From: Bacteroidales bacterium
GTDB taxonomy: Bacteria; Bacteroidota; Bacteroidia; Bacteroidales; WCHB1-69
NCBI GenBank assembly: GCA_017394765.1
Contig: JAFPXF010000074.1
Coordinates: 1 to 64,000, forward strand
Direction of reading: 5' to 3'
DNA: 64,000 nt
Part shown: piece by piece, positions 28,799-36,732 of the stretch
How the letters are laid out: every line of letters begins with the position of its first letter
Position numbering within the stretch: position 1 is the stretch's first letter
Notes under the pieces: generated by a model
The model's database searches: none
What the model was told of the DNA's origin: nothing
What the model saw: only the letters and a program-made list of their open reading frames with translations
Translations under genes and position numbers: made by a program

Positions 28799-29341
28799 CT
28801 ACCTTCTGCCCCTTCTTTGGTTGATGATGTCTCGCACCTGTTCGGCGTCGGATTTCGAGAATTTGCGCCCGATGATTTTCTCTCCTCCATAGGAGGTGAT
28901 GATGATGTCGGTGCCGAGCAGGCTGGTGTTCAGCGTGACGGCGGAGATATTTTGTAAGGGGAGGGTGGTGGTGTCGCAGTTGATCAAATAGGTGTTGCGT
29001 TTACGCAGGGTCACGCTGTCGTTGTTGATGATGAGGACATCGGGACGTATGATGTTGCCGCCGCGCGTGATGGCGGATTTGAAGGTAACCGTTGGAAATT
29101 CCTGATAATCTGAACTGAACAGCGAAGAACTGGAAAAGACTTTATCGTAATCGGCTCTCGGCTCCTCATATTCGTCATCGGAATGTTCCGACATCTCCAG
29201 TTGGATGAGCATATCCACCACCTCTTTGGAGAGGCCGAGGTCTTTGCCTTTTGCAATCAAGATGGCGTATTCCGAGGCGGAAATCTCCCCATCGGCAGCC
29301 ATTGATGCGATAAGGTTCTTGAAAATTTCTTCTTGTGACAT
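28799..29341 (-). CDS. TerB-like / PH-like two-domain protein
   Basis: 180 residues from ATG 29341, chosen because a minus-strand -7 box lies just upstream at 29361-29368 and the longer in-frame extension to 29491 reads like out-of-frame sequence. The N-terminal ~50 residues (EEIFKNLIASMAADGEISASEYAILIAKGKD) have the helical pattern of TerB/DjlA-type domains. An acidic linker (SEHSDDEYEEPRADY) follows, then a beta-rich C-terminal half resembling a bacterial PH domain (RKRNTYLIN, LPLQNISAVTLNTS, ITSYGGEKIIGRKFS). The protein at 29973-30716 shares the N-terminal part. Function unknown; the domain pairing suggests membrane or stress-linked signalling, which is inference. Confidence 0.6.
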   Translation of the reverse strand: MSQEEIFKNLIASMAADGEISASEYAILIAKGKDLGLSKEVVDMLIQLEMSEHSDDEYEEPRADYDKVFSSSSLFSSDYQEFPTVTFKSAITRGGNIIRPDVLIINNDSVTLRKRNTYLINCDTTTLPLQNISAVTLNTSLLGTDIIITSYGGEKIIGRKFSKSDAEQVRDIINQRRGRR

Positions 29342-29573
29342 AGTGGGACAAATGATGCGGCAAAAATAGGGAATTCTGTTCGATAATCTCATGTCGCGTT
29401 TCCATGCGAAAGTCGGTGCCGTCCATGTTGTGTAAGGTTTCGGCCATTTTCTTGATTGACGTGGCATGGCTGCGAACAGCTTCCGTGTCACCTTTTTCTT
29501 GCTGTATCTTAGCCGTCACGGCGTTCAGCAAGGTGAGGGATTCGAGGATTTTTTGATAGGTTGAAGGGGACAT
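29342..29573 (-). other. Possible small ORF or gene remnant upstream of TerB/PH-like gene
   Basis: From ATG 29573 the minus strand reads a plausible helical ~77-residue sequence (MSPSTYQKILESLTLLNAV, KIQQEKGDTEAVRSH, KKMAETLHNMDG) before running out of frame over the next gene, where it ends at 29175. The stretch has normal coding composition up to about 29345 and then not. It may be an N-terminal remnant of a gene disrupted by the downstream one, or a real short overlapping gene. A promoter box inside its 3' part favours a remnant. Confidence 0.3.
29361..29368 (-). promoter_or_regulatory. Candidate -7 box of TerB/PH-like gene
   Basis: Minus-strand TATTTTTG, 20 bp before the ATG at 29341. 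Confidence 0.45.
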
Positions 29574-29637
29574 AAAAAAAGAAGGTTAAAATGATTTATA
29601 AAATAACAAAATGTATCAGCGTATTAATCTACAATCA

Positions 29638-29686
29638 ATAGCACCATATATTTCTTGAATAGTGAACAAGAAATATATGGTGCTAT
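29638..29686. repeat. Perfect 20-bp inverted repeat, 9-nt loop
   Basis: Bases 29638-29657 are the exact reverse complement of 29667-29686 (arms beginning ATAGCACC and ending GGTGCTAT). The arms are AT-rich with no T-run on either side, so it is not a standard intrinsic terminator. It lies in the 150-bp gap downstream of the small frameshifted gene at 29724-29923. Confidence 0.9.
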
Positions 29687-29723
29687 ATAATACAGAAACC
29701 CTCTTTTAACAAAATCTATTCTG

Positions 29724-29923
29724 CTAAATTTTTTCAACTTTCCAATTTCCTGCTGATGTATAACCTAATGTTTGAGAGTCTGTAAAACCCATGCGTTTTA
29801 ATGCTTCTTCCTCTTTTTTTTTGCCGTAGGTCCCCAATTAATTTGGCTCGAAGGAACCATCAATTCAAATCCTTTTGTTACTTTACCCAAATTACGAGGT
29901 GCTGTTAATTTAAATGTAGCCAT
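29724..29923 (-). pseudogene. Small MxxFKLTA-type protein gene, frameshifted in an A9 run
   Basis: From the ATG at 29923 the minus strand reads MATFKLTAPRNLGKVTKGFE, continues to WGPTAKKK, and then a nine-A run (29814-29822) puts it in a frame that stops after a few codons. With one extra A it would continue EEEALKRMGFTDSQTLGY...NWKVEKI and stop at 29724, giving 66 residues. The restored protein matches the neighbouring 70-residue gene at 30763-30975 (MYSFKLTAKRDI...FIVEKL). The frame may be restored by slippage on the A run, may be an assembly error, or the gene may be dead. Confidence 0.65.
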
Positions 29924-29972
29924 ATTTTTTTTCATGTTGCCTACTCTCTTCAAGATTTTCGGCTTCCTCTTT

Positions 29973-30716
29973 TTATTTCCTGCTAAACGGATTGAGACTT
30001 TTGAGGAATTTTTTGCCCGCTTCTTTTGCCTTGTCTTTGGCGTATCCTCCGATGCCTTTTTCTTTCATTTCCTGAATGGCGTCAACGGTACCGTCTCCGA
30101 TCAACGCCCTCGCAGATTTATCAGCGTATTTTTTTGCTTTGTTCTTCGAATATTCTTTTAATCCTTCCTGTTTCAATTCTGACGCATTGTCCACAATCCT
30201 GTCACCGACAACCTTTCTTGAAACCTTGTCTGCAAAGTTATGGATCTTGTCTTTTCTCCGCTGTTTTCTTTCTTGTCCATACAACTCCTCTTCTTGTTCA
30301 TATTGATCAATGAAATCTTCGATTTGTTCTATTTCATCCGACAGTTGTCGTTCATGGTAATTCACTCTTTCTAAATATTTATCATCTTCATTCTCATTCC
30401 AATCCTCTTCATTATCCTCTTCGTTCCAATCCTCCTCTTCGTCCGAATCATTCTCCTCAGCAGAGGGATTCTTTTTGAGGTGATGTTGTTTGTTGTTGTC
30501 GCTGGATGGAAGCATCGCACCGTTATCGGTAGAACTATCCAAAACATTTAACTCCTTTTTGCGTTTGTACAATCGTGCATTCAAGATTATTTCAAACTCG
30601 TTAAGGTCAATGTTGAGAGGTTGGACTTTTTTAAGCAAAACCTGCTTTTCTTTTTCGGACAAATCACCGTCAATCAAGGCGGCATCTATTAATTCCTCTA
30701 ATTGTGCGTCATACAT
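29973..30716 (-). CDS. TerB-like N-terminus with acidic repeat and charged coiled-coil tail
   Basis: 247 residues from ATG 30716. The first ~55 residues (LEELIDAALIDGDLSEKEKQVLLKKV) match the TerB-like segment of the 28799-29341 protein. A linker then carries a very acidic repeat (EEDWNEEDNEEDWNENEDD). The C-terminal half is Lys/Glu/Asp-rich helix with a duplicated unit (ADKVSRKVVGDRIVDNASELKQEGLKEYSKNKA versus ADKSARALIGDGTVDAIQEMKEKGIGGYAKDKA). It ends SLNPFSRK. No signal or membrane helix. It sits between the two small FKLTA-type genes on the same strand, so the three are probably one operon. Function unknown. Confidence 0.6.
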   Translation of the reverse strand: MYDAQLEELIDAALIDGDLSEKEKQVLLKKVQPLNIDLNEFEIILNARLYKRKKELNVLDSSTDNGAMLPSSDNNKQHHLKKNPSAEENDSDEEEDWNEEDNEEDWNENEDDKYLERVNYHERQLSDEIEQIEDFIDQYEQEEELYGQERKQRRKDKIHNFADKVSRKVVGDRIVDNASELKQEGLKEYSKNKAKKYADKSARALIGDGTVDAIQEMKEKGIGGYAKDKAKEAGKKFLKSLNPFSRK

Positions 30717-30762
30717 AATTTTAATTCTTGATTTTGGATGTGTTAAAAATCGTTCGTTGGCA

Positions 30763-30975
30763 TTACAATTTTTCAACGATAAAATCCGTGGAAATTGAAT
30801 TAAGAGCGACGGGGCTGCCTCCAAACTGTTGTTGAATGGTTTTAATCACGTTCGGTTCGTTAGGGTAGTTCGTTCCTGATTCAGCATGTTGAAAAGACAT
30901 ACCTTTCCCTATAACGACTCTGAGTCCATTTCTTTCGCGAATGTCGCGTTTTGCGGTTAATTTGAATGAGTACAT
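30763..30975 (-). CDS. Small MxxFKLTA-type protein, 70 aa
   Basis: Reads MYSFKLTAKRDIRERNGLRV, then a segment with PNEPNVIKTIQQQFGG and ends STDFIVEKL. The start pattern FKLTA.R and the VEKL/VEKI end are shared with the frameshifted gene at 29724-29923, so they are paralogues. From memory, short Bacteroidales families such as DUF6140 look similar (one compact domain, conserved mid-Gly); this was not checked. It is the first gene of a probable three-gene minus-strand unit, with a -7 box at 31041-31048. Confidence 0.55.
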   Translation of the reverse strand: MYSFKLTAKRDIRERNGLRVVIGKGMSFQHAESGTNYPNEPNVIKTIQQQFGGSPVALNSISTDFIVEKL

Positions 30976-31040
30976 AATTATATTTTTTTTCCAGCCTACC
31001 TCCTTTCACGCGAATCGGCTTTCTCGTTTTTTTCAACCTG

Positions 31041-31048
31041 CAAAAGTA
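31041..31048 (-). promoter_or_regulatory. Candidate -7 box of small FKLTA operon
   Basis: Minus-strand TACTTTTG, about 66 bp upstream of the ATG at 30975. Confidence 0.45.
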
Positions 31049-31164
31049 TGCAATTCCTTCCACACCATTTTATTTCAACTTGGTTATAGTCGGTTCAATA
31101 CATTTTGTGTTGGTTCAATTTGTTTCAAAAAGTACCAAATCAACTAAAATTGTTGCATTTTTAC

Positions 31165-31172
31165 TAATTTTG
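31165..31172 (+). promoter_or_regulatory. Candidate -7 box of the HTH-like gene
   Basis: TAATTTTG, 32 bp upstream of the ATG at 31204, in the divergent gap with the FKLTA operon. No clear -33. Confidence 0.4.
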
Positions 31173-31203
31173 CCGTCGTATTCACCTTACCGACCATTTC
31201 GAC

Positions 31204-31761
31204 ATGATTGAAGAGAACATCGAGAAAATCAAGCAACAGGTTGCTGAAAAGTTCGGGCGCACGCTTGACACCACCGGCGACTTCGTGCAACTGTCCGACA
31301 CGATAGCGGAGGCCATCAGGGAACGCGTGAGCAAAAGTACCCTTGAACGGCTATATGGCTATGTGCCCTACCACGGCAAAGTCGGTGTCACCACCTGCTC
31401 CATCCTTGCCCGCTTTCTCGGATATCGGGGATGGTCGGATTTCTGCGAGCAGCAGGATCAGTCGGACTTCATCACCGACGAGTGCGTTGAAAGCGCACGA
31501 CTCAACGTGGGCGACATGGTGGAGTTCCAGTGGCTGCCCAATCGAACCTGCACGGCCAAGTGCCTCGGAGAAAGCATGTTTCTGATTGTTGAGGCCGCCA
31601 ACGCCAAAATCAAGGTCGGTGACACCTTCACCACCACCGAGTTCCGCCTGAAACAACCGCTCTACCTCACCATCCTGCCGGCCACCGAAGGCGGTGCGAC
31701 AAAGGAGTATGTGGCGGGGTATCGGAACGGGATTTCGTATTTGAAGGTGAGGTCCGTGTAG
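31204..31761 (+). CDS. Putative HTH-type regulator, Bacteroidota-specific family
   Basis: 185 residues. The N-terminal ~80 follow a pattern I recognise from a common Bacteroidota family: a short helical segment (FGRTLDTTGDFVQLSDTIAEAIRE), then VSKSTLERLYGYV and TTCSILARFLGYRGWSDFCE, where STLERLYGY behaves like a recognition helix. The C-terminal part (NVGDMVEFQWLPNRTC...ITILPATEG) is a beta-rich domain of unknown ligand. It is divergent from the FKLTA/TerB-like operon, so it may regulate it. Its TAG stop codon lies inside the hairpin at 31758-31785. Confidence 0.6.
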   Translation: MIEENIEKIKQQVAEKFGRTLDTTGDFVQLSDTIAEAIRERVSKSTLERLYGYVPYHGKVGVTTCSILARFLGYRGWSDFCEQQDQSDFITDECVESARLNVGDMVEFQWLPNRTCTAKCLGESMFLIVEAANAKIKVGDTFTTTEFRLKQPLYLTILPATEGGATKEYVAGYRNGISYLKVRSV

Positions 31762-31785
31762 AGCCGCACTGCAGTGTGGCTCTAC
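31758..31785. terminator. GTAGAGCC hairpin, bidirectional, supplies a stop codon
   Basis: GTAGAGCCGCACTG pairs with CAGTGTGGCTCTAC (one G-U pair). It lies between two convergent genes, and the TAG at 31759-31761 ends the upstream gene. The same element recurs at 36705-36732 and partly near 62077-62098. Confidence 0.6.
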
Positions 31786-31812
31786 TGAGCGTCTTTACAC
31801 GTCTGGGACGAC

Positions 31813-34113
31813 CTACTGTTCCAACACTTTTAGCACGTTCTCCAAACTCTTATCCTTCATTTTTTTTACGGCAGTATTCAATTCGGCGACGTTGGGCTTG
31901 GATAAGGCGTTTTTGAAGATGTTTTGAACGTGAATGATTTTCCTGAGTTTTTCATTAGCATCACTGTCTGAAGTCCAGCCTATTTCTACCTTTTTGAAAT
32001 ACGCATTATAGACCTTGACGATATTCGAAGCATTTTTGTTACCCGTGATTTGGATATTGTTGTTAGCGATTGACTTCCGAAAATCAATGAAAAATAGGCA
32101 GCTATCCTGCGTGGCAAGCAGGGCGTTCAACCTGTTAAGAGTTTCAGACAGGTCTTGCGACATCTTGACATCATACTTTTTCCGATATGACAGATATGAC
32201 TTGTTGATATCCGAAAAGTCGTTGCCGGCTTGCTGCGCAATGACCAAATCGGTACTGTCTATTCTTTTTCTCAACGACAAAATGTAAAAGAAAGATTGGG
32301 CAATATTGTAATTATATCTGGCAGCCGCCAAATCCTTATCCACATCGTCTTTTACACGTGATTTATCACCAAATAAGCTATATGCCTTATACACATCGGA
32401 ATATTTTCCTTTTTTACATTTATAAAGTTCGTGAGAGATTTCTATCTTTTGATTTCGTAATTCTTCCACTTCATCCCATTTACTATGGATTTTTTGGGCT
32501 TTTTCAAAATCAAGAGAATGATCTTTATCTAAAATATAATAATACCCGGAATAATTCTTCCCTTCTTTAAAATATAATTGTGTTTGGTACACATCCGATT
32601 TGTATGCGTTGCGATACGTTGTGACCTTGCAGTAAACAATATATTGTTTGTCTTTCTTTCCCGTAATTGTTTTTCCTTGTATTTCAGTCGTTACTTGATC
32701 AAATTTGTATTCGACACTGTCTATGGAATAATCAACGATAGGTAAAAAACCAGAAATAATTTGAGTGTTCAACTTGTCAAAAGGATTGGATTCAGAAGGA
32801 TTAAAAGGCTTAGAATACATATTTTGCTGTTTTTCTTTTTCTATTTTAACGATGCTTTGCAAAAGAGATTCAGCAGTTGTTTGACACTCTTTTTTTGCAT
32901 TAGAGATTTTAGCATCTTCGGCTTCTTTTTTAACAGCAGTCCTAATATTGTGAATGGCCTTGTCTATTTCTTGGTTTTGTGGAATTGTGAAAAAAGTTTT
33001 CGTATCTTTGACTTTAACATATCTATTCATTGACCTTACTTCCTTGTTGTGTTGTTTATAATAATTATCATTTACATATTCCAACAAATCACCATATCCA
33101 CCATCTGCTAAATGTTTCTTATAAGTCTCTTTATATGTCGCAAGCCAATTGGGAAATTCATCTTCTGGCATGATACGAAAGTCATTGGTTAGCTTATAAA
33201 GGTAATTGTATATAATCATCGGCCAGGGTATTCCGCAAAAGCCTTGTATGTCAACATCGAAACGCTTACAGAACTCTCCAACGTACAGTTTACCCAATAC
33301 ATTTTTTGTGTCATAGTCAAATTCTTCAGCGGATTTGCGGTAGCCGTTTTGAAACAACTCATAATCAGACATATCGGCCAAACGCTCCTTGATGGAATCT
33401 GGTATGGTTGGAACTTCTTTGGATGTCATTTGATGGTCGTTGTTATACTGTATTTTGGATAGTAGAAAGCCGTTCGCCATTTTGTAGGAGACATAACCCT
33501 CGGGATGATTGAAAGCATCCTTTCTGTCAATATTAATGGTTTCGTATTCACCCTGGTTTACATGACCATATACACGACTACTGATAGCTCCGAAATTGGG
33601 GGTGTTGGATTCATAATCGCCCGACATGACTCCATCCGTGAAATTGGCTGTTTGCACATCGGTCTTTCCCTCATCCGTCCAAGTGAATTTCCATAGTCCG
33701 TGGGGCTTCCCCATTTTCCATCCTGTGACAACAGTCTTGGTCATGCTGTATTTCGTGCTCTCTTGGAACCTCTTGTGCATGGAGCCGTTCGCCGTGGCCG
33801 TGGATTTCACGGTTCCGTCCAGTTTGCCGTCCTTATAGTTTGCCGTAACATTGAAGGTGACTTTTATGTTGCCTGTTCGAAAGATATCTTCGGTAAAAGA
33901 TTTTGATCCAGAACAGGAATAGGAACCATGTTTCACATAACTGCCGTTTTCATCGATGTAATAGGAATAGGTTTCTTTACAGTCAACTTTGTAACTGTAT
34001 CCCATCCCAACAAAGACTTCAACCTCTTTGGTGCCCGATTGGGTTTTAATGTTTTGAGCTCCGACATTGAGCAACAGCGTAAACGCTAAAATCAACAAGA
34101 AAATCTTTTTCAT
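31813..34113 (-). CDS. Secreted protein with MORN/YwqK-like repeats
   Basis: 766 residues from ATG 34113, with signal peptide MKKIFLLILAFTLLLNVGAQ. Residues ~60-180 contain repeated short beta hairpins in the MORN/YwqK style (ENGSYVKHGSY, NYKDGKLDGTVKSTATANG, MGKPHGLWKFTWTDEG, NFTDGVMSGDYES), followed by a long mostly helical region rich in Lys, Tyr and Asn. No lipobox and no T9SS tail, so probably periplasmic. The gene is AT-rich. A minus-strand TATTTTTG box is at 34135-34142. Role unknown; upstream on the same strand are the Fic remnant and a receptor-like kinase. Confidence 0.65.
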   Translation of the reverse strand: MKKIFLLILAFTLLLNVGAQNIKTQSGTKEVEVFVGMGYSYKVDCKETYSYYIDENGSYVKHGSYSCSGSKSFTEDIFRTGNIKVTFNVTANYKDGKLDGTVKSTATANGSMHKRFQESTKYSMTKTVVTGWKMGKPHGLWKFTWTDEGKTDVQTANFTDGVMSGDYESNTPNFGAISSRVYGHVNQGEYETINIDRKDAFNHPEGYVSYKMANGFLLSKIQYNNDHQMTSKEVPTIPDSIKERLADMSDYELFQNGYRKSAEEFDYDTKNVLGKLYVGEFCKRFDVDIQGFCGIPWPMIIYNYLYKLTNDFRIMPEDEFPNWLATYKETYKKHLADGGYGDLLEYVNDNYYKQHNKEVRSMNRYVKVKDTKTFFTIPQNQEIDKAIHNIRTAVKKEAEDAKISNAKKECQTTAESLLQSIVKIEKEKQQNMYSKPFNPSESNPFDKLNTQIISGFLPIVDYSIDSVEYKFDQVTTEIQGKTITGKKDKQYIVYCKVTTYRNAYKSDVYQTQLYFKEGKNYSGYYYILDKDHSLDFEKAQKIHSKWDEVEELRNQKIEISHELYKCKKGKYSDVYKAYSLFGDKSRVKDDVDKDLAAARYNYNIAQSFFYILSLRKRIDSTDLVIAQQAGNDFSDINKSYLSYRKKYDVKMSQDLSETLNRLNALLATQDSCLFFIDFRKSIANNNIQITGNKNASNIVKVYNAYFKKVEIGWTSDSDANEKLRKIIHVQNIFKNALSKPNVAELNTAVKKMKDKSLENVLKVLEQ

Positions 34114-34134
34114 AGCTACATGTTTTTTGAGTTG

Positions 34135-34142
34135 CAAAAATA
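34135..34142 (-). promoter_or_regulatory. Candidate -7 box of MORN-like gene
   Basis: Minus-strand TATTTTTG, 22 bp before the ATG at 34113. Confidence 0.45.
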
Positions 34143-34203
34143 CATAATGACATGATTAGCATTTTGATTCAAGTTAACTCAAGTTATTCCAAAAAGTGAC
34201 GAT

Positions 34204-34835
34204 TCAAACAGCATGCTTTTCCTTGCGACATCTTGCGATTTTTAGAAAAACAATTTCCTTGCAGCAAAGTCTTGCCGATAAGCTTGTTTTCATCAGATAA
34301 TGAACTATTCCTGCTTTTAACAAAGGATAATCGTCAGATTGCTTCACGTCTGCCACCAATTCTTTCAGCAACGGCATGATGTCATCGCTCATCGGGGGAT
34401 GTATTCGGGAATATAGGTTGCTTCGTTATGGACGGCAAACAAAACTCCAGGAGGCATGGGACCTCGGATGCCAGTTTTTTCCTTGCTCTCGCCTTGGACA
34501 ACCTGTTGCTGCAAGTCGAGAATCAACTCCATCGAGAAAGGATTCCGTTCTTTCAAGAAGTGTTCAGACAGTTCCAGGGCTGCAAAGTAGTTACGCACCT
34601 CCTGTTCGGGTTTGAGGAAATGAAGGTTCTTTGCTTCGATGGCGGAATCCGATTGTTCTTCTGTGAGAGGATTGCCCTCGATTTGCGTGGAAGCGAAAGA
34701 ACTTTTCTTTTTCGTATTTTTCCGCAGCTTGTCGGTCAAGGAAAGGGGCATCTTGAAGTTGCCAAAGTGTGCCCGACATTCTTCGAAGGAAAGTATTCGG
34801 TTGAGCATCTCGTTGGTAAGTGTGATTTTTATCAT
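34204..34835 (-). pseudogene. Fic/DOC-family gene, frameshifted and degenerate
   Basis: From ATG 34835 the frame reads MIKITLTNEMLNRI, KKKSSFASTQIEGNPLTEEQ (the inhibitory-helix-like S/T-xxx-E-G-N region of Fic proteins), and TGIRGPMPPGVLFAVHNEATYIPEYIPR, then stops at 34389. A one-base insertion in the run of five C just before the stop would continue PPMSDDIMPLLKELVADVKQ...LLKAGIVHYLM, the next expected Fic segment. Further on, in yet another frame, SDENKLIGKTLL resembles a degraded HPFxDGNGRxGR active site. Without that motif it cannot AMPylate. Located 40 bp after the kinase gene on the same strand. Confidence 0.75.
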
Positions 34836-34874
34836 CAAAATTTCACTATATAGCCGCACGGATGAGCAGCTCTC

Positions 34875-36527
34875 CTATTTGTCCTGCACTAACCGCACGC
34901 TGTGGCCGAATGCTTGGGAATAGCCAAGCGACAAATAATGGTCTCTTGATTCGAGGTCTATATCGCTGTCGAGACGTTTGGGAGTTAATCCGAAATGGTG
35001 TCCAATCCCGTTTCTGGGGATGGTATTGTCCCAATAGTAACCATACTGTCCGAAATAGAGGACTTCTTGCCCCTCACGTCTTCCGGCTGCGGGCAGAAAC
35101 AGCACGCCCGCGTCCTGCAACGTCACCCACTGTTGGATGGTTAGTACGTTAGTGGCATACCCTTTTGCTGGATCTTGGAACAACAGCCCATCGGAGTGGT
35201 TCCAATCGTCAGGAAAGAAGATGTATCCTCCAATGCCGTTGATGGTGGCCGTGGAGTAGAGCTTGTTAGCGTTGGGACGGATGCAGACAAGGTAGAGCCA
35301 TTCATCCGCCGAAAGCGTGTGCCATTTGCCGGCTTCATTGCCGCCGTTCTCGATGGCATTATTGACACCCCAATCGTAGGGTGTGCCTGCTATGGAGGTT
35401 CGCCCGACCACATAGTTGCTGTCGGACTTGGAGGTCATGTAGGGCATCTTGCCGTCGTAACCCGAAGTGCCGTAGCCGAAAAGGTCGATCCAACCATTGT
35501 AAGTGGGCGAAACCTTTTCGTTGTCCATGCCGATGACATCGTACTGGTTGTAGGCAAAACGCCACTTGCCCGTGCTGGGCTGGTATTGGAGGTTGCCCCG
35601 CGCGAAACGCACCTGCGTGGAGTCGGAAACGGAGAACAACCCCGGCAGCGCGCCATCGACAATGTTATGATAGCGAGGTTGGTCGTCGGTTGTGCGACGG
35701 ACCAGGAACATGATCAGCGGTACAAGCAGCAGTAACAAAACAGTATTGGATCCGACCAGACGACGCGTCCTCCTTTTTCGAATATCGGCATCCATCTCTT
35801 GCAAAATCTCCTGTGCATCGTGGTAGCGTTGCTCGCGGTCGGGCTGCGTGCATTTGCGGATGATGGAACGATATTTGCGGCGCGTGGCTTTCGGTAGGTA
35901 GGCATCCAACATGGCTCCGAAAGCGTAGAGGTCGGCGCGGTTATCCACGGCGCAGTCGGGGTCGAACTGCTCCGGTGCGGCGTAGTGGCGCGTGCCTGCC
36001 GGCTGTTTGAGCATGGCGTAGTTGTCACCGTCGGCAAAGCCGAAGTCGATGATTTTCACGTTGTCACAGTTGTCGGTGATGAGAATGTTGCTGGACTTCA
36101 AGTCGCGATGGACCACTTGATTACTGTGGTAGTAAACCATCGCGTCCAGTATCTCGCGAATTACCTTGTCCTGGACTCGCGGCGAGGGCTTCTCATCGAA
36201 AAAAGCTTTCAAGGGACGGCCCTGCACATAATCCATCACAAGGCAGTTGCCAAGTTTCTCGTCTCGGTACATCTCAAATATAGTGACGATGTTTGGATGG
36301 TCAAGGGTCTTGCCAATCTCAAACTCTTTGCGTAACAGGCTTTCATAGAGTGGATTGCCACGAAATTCCGGCTTCAGGGCCTTGAGGATGAGCCATTTTC
36401 CGAACCTACGGGCCTTATAGACTGCATTGAAACCTGCTGAAGGCAGTTCCGTAAGGTTGGAATAGTTGCTGGAATCTTCCGCAAAGGGCTGGTCGGTCAA
36501 GATGGATTCGGAGAAGAAAGAGGACAT
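34875..36527 (-). CDS. Receptor-like Ser/Thr protein kinase with extracytoplasmic domain
   Basis: 550 residues. Cytosolic kinase: Gly-rich loop region AGFNAVYKA (31-39), catalytic Lys49, HRDLKSSN at 140-147, DFG at 161-163, APE at 184-186; all key residues are present, so it should be active. A single membrane helix lies at ~260-276. The periplasmic part (~285-550) starts GLFSVSDSTQVRFARGNLQY and contains GWIDLFGYGTSGYDG and SADEWLYLV, resembling a common Bacteroidota surface domain related to formylglycine-generating-enzyme-like folds (from memory). PASTA repeats, usual in bacterial receptor kinases, are missing. Downstream are the Fic remnant and the MORN-like gene. The signal sensed is unknown. 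Confidence 0.88.
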   Translation of the reverse strand: MSSFFSESILTDQPFAEDSSNYSNLTELPSAGFNAVYKARRFGKWLILKALKPEFRGNPLYESLLRKEFEIGKTLDHPNIVTIFEMYRDEKLGNCLVMDYVQGRPLKAFFDEKPSPRVQDKVIREILDAMVYYHSNQVVHRDLKSSNILITDNCDNVKIIDFGFADGDNYAMLKQPAGTRHYAAPEQFDPDCAVDNRADLYAFGAMLDAYLPKATRRKYRSIIRKCTQPDREQRYHDAQEILQEMDADIRKRRTRRLVGSNTVLLLLLVPLIMFLVRRTTDDQPRYHNIVDGALPGLFSVSDSTQVRFARGNLQYQPSTGKWRFAYNQYDVIGMDNEKVSPTYNGWIDLFGYGTSGYDGKMPYMTSKSDSNYVVGRTSIAGTPYDWGVNNAIENGGNEAGKWHTLSADEWLYLVCIRPNANKLYSTATINGIGGYIFFPDDWNHSDGLLFQDPAKGYATNVLTIQQWVTLQDAGVLFLPAAGRREGQEVLYFGQYGYYWDNTIPRNGIGHHFGLTPKRLDSDIDLESRDHYLSLGYSQAFGHSVRLVQDK

Positions 36528-36549
36528 GTGCTTGATGTATGTGATGCTA

Positions 36550-36557
36550 CAAAAGTA
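36550..36557 (-). promoter_or_regulatory. Candidate -7 box of kinase gene
   Basis: Minus-strand TACTTTTG, 23 bp before the ATG at 36527. The rest of the 201-bp gap to 36729 holds the hairpin at 36705-36732 and nothing else recognised. Confidence 0.5.
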
Positions 36558-36704
36558 ATAAGAATAAAGAAGATATGCACTATATACAAAAAATAATTTT
36601 ATCGTTCCCCGTTATTTTTCTTAATGAATCTATATCAATCCCTGTTATTTAAAACACCTAAATCCTATCTTTCTCTGAAATTCATTGATTATGTCATCTT
36701 TTAA

Positions 36705-36732
36705 GTAGAGCCGCACAGCCGTGCGTCTCTAC
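36705..36732. terminator. GTAGAGCC-type hairpin supplying a stop codon
   Basis: GTAGAGCCGCAC pairs with GTGCGTCTCTAC (one mismatch). On the minus strand its TAG (36729-36731) is the stop of the dehydrogenase gene, as at 31758-31785 for another gene. Confidence 0.6.

Noticed and set aside
34389..34859. Functional Fic toxin
   Set aside because: The active-site motif is out of frame and degraded, so an active enzyme is not supported.
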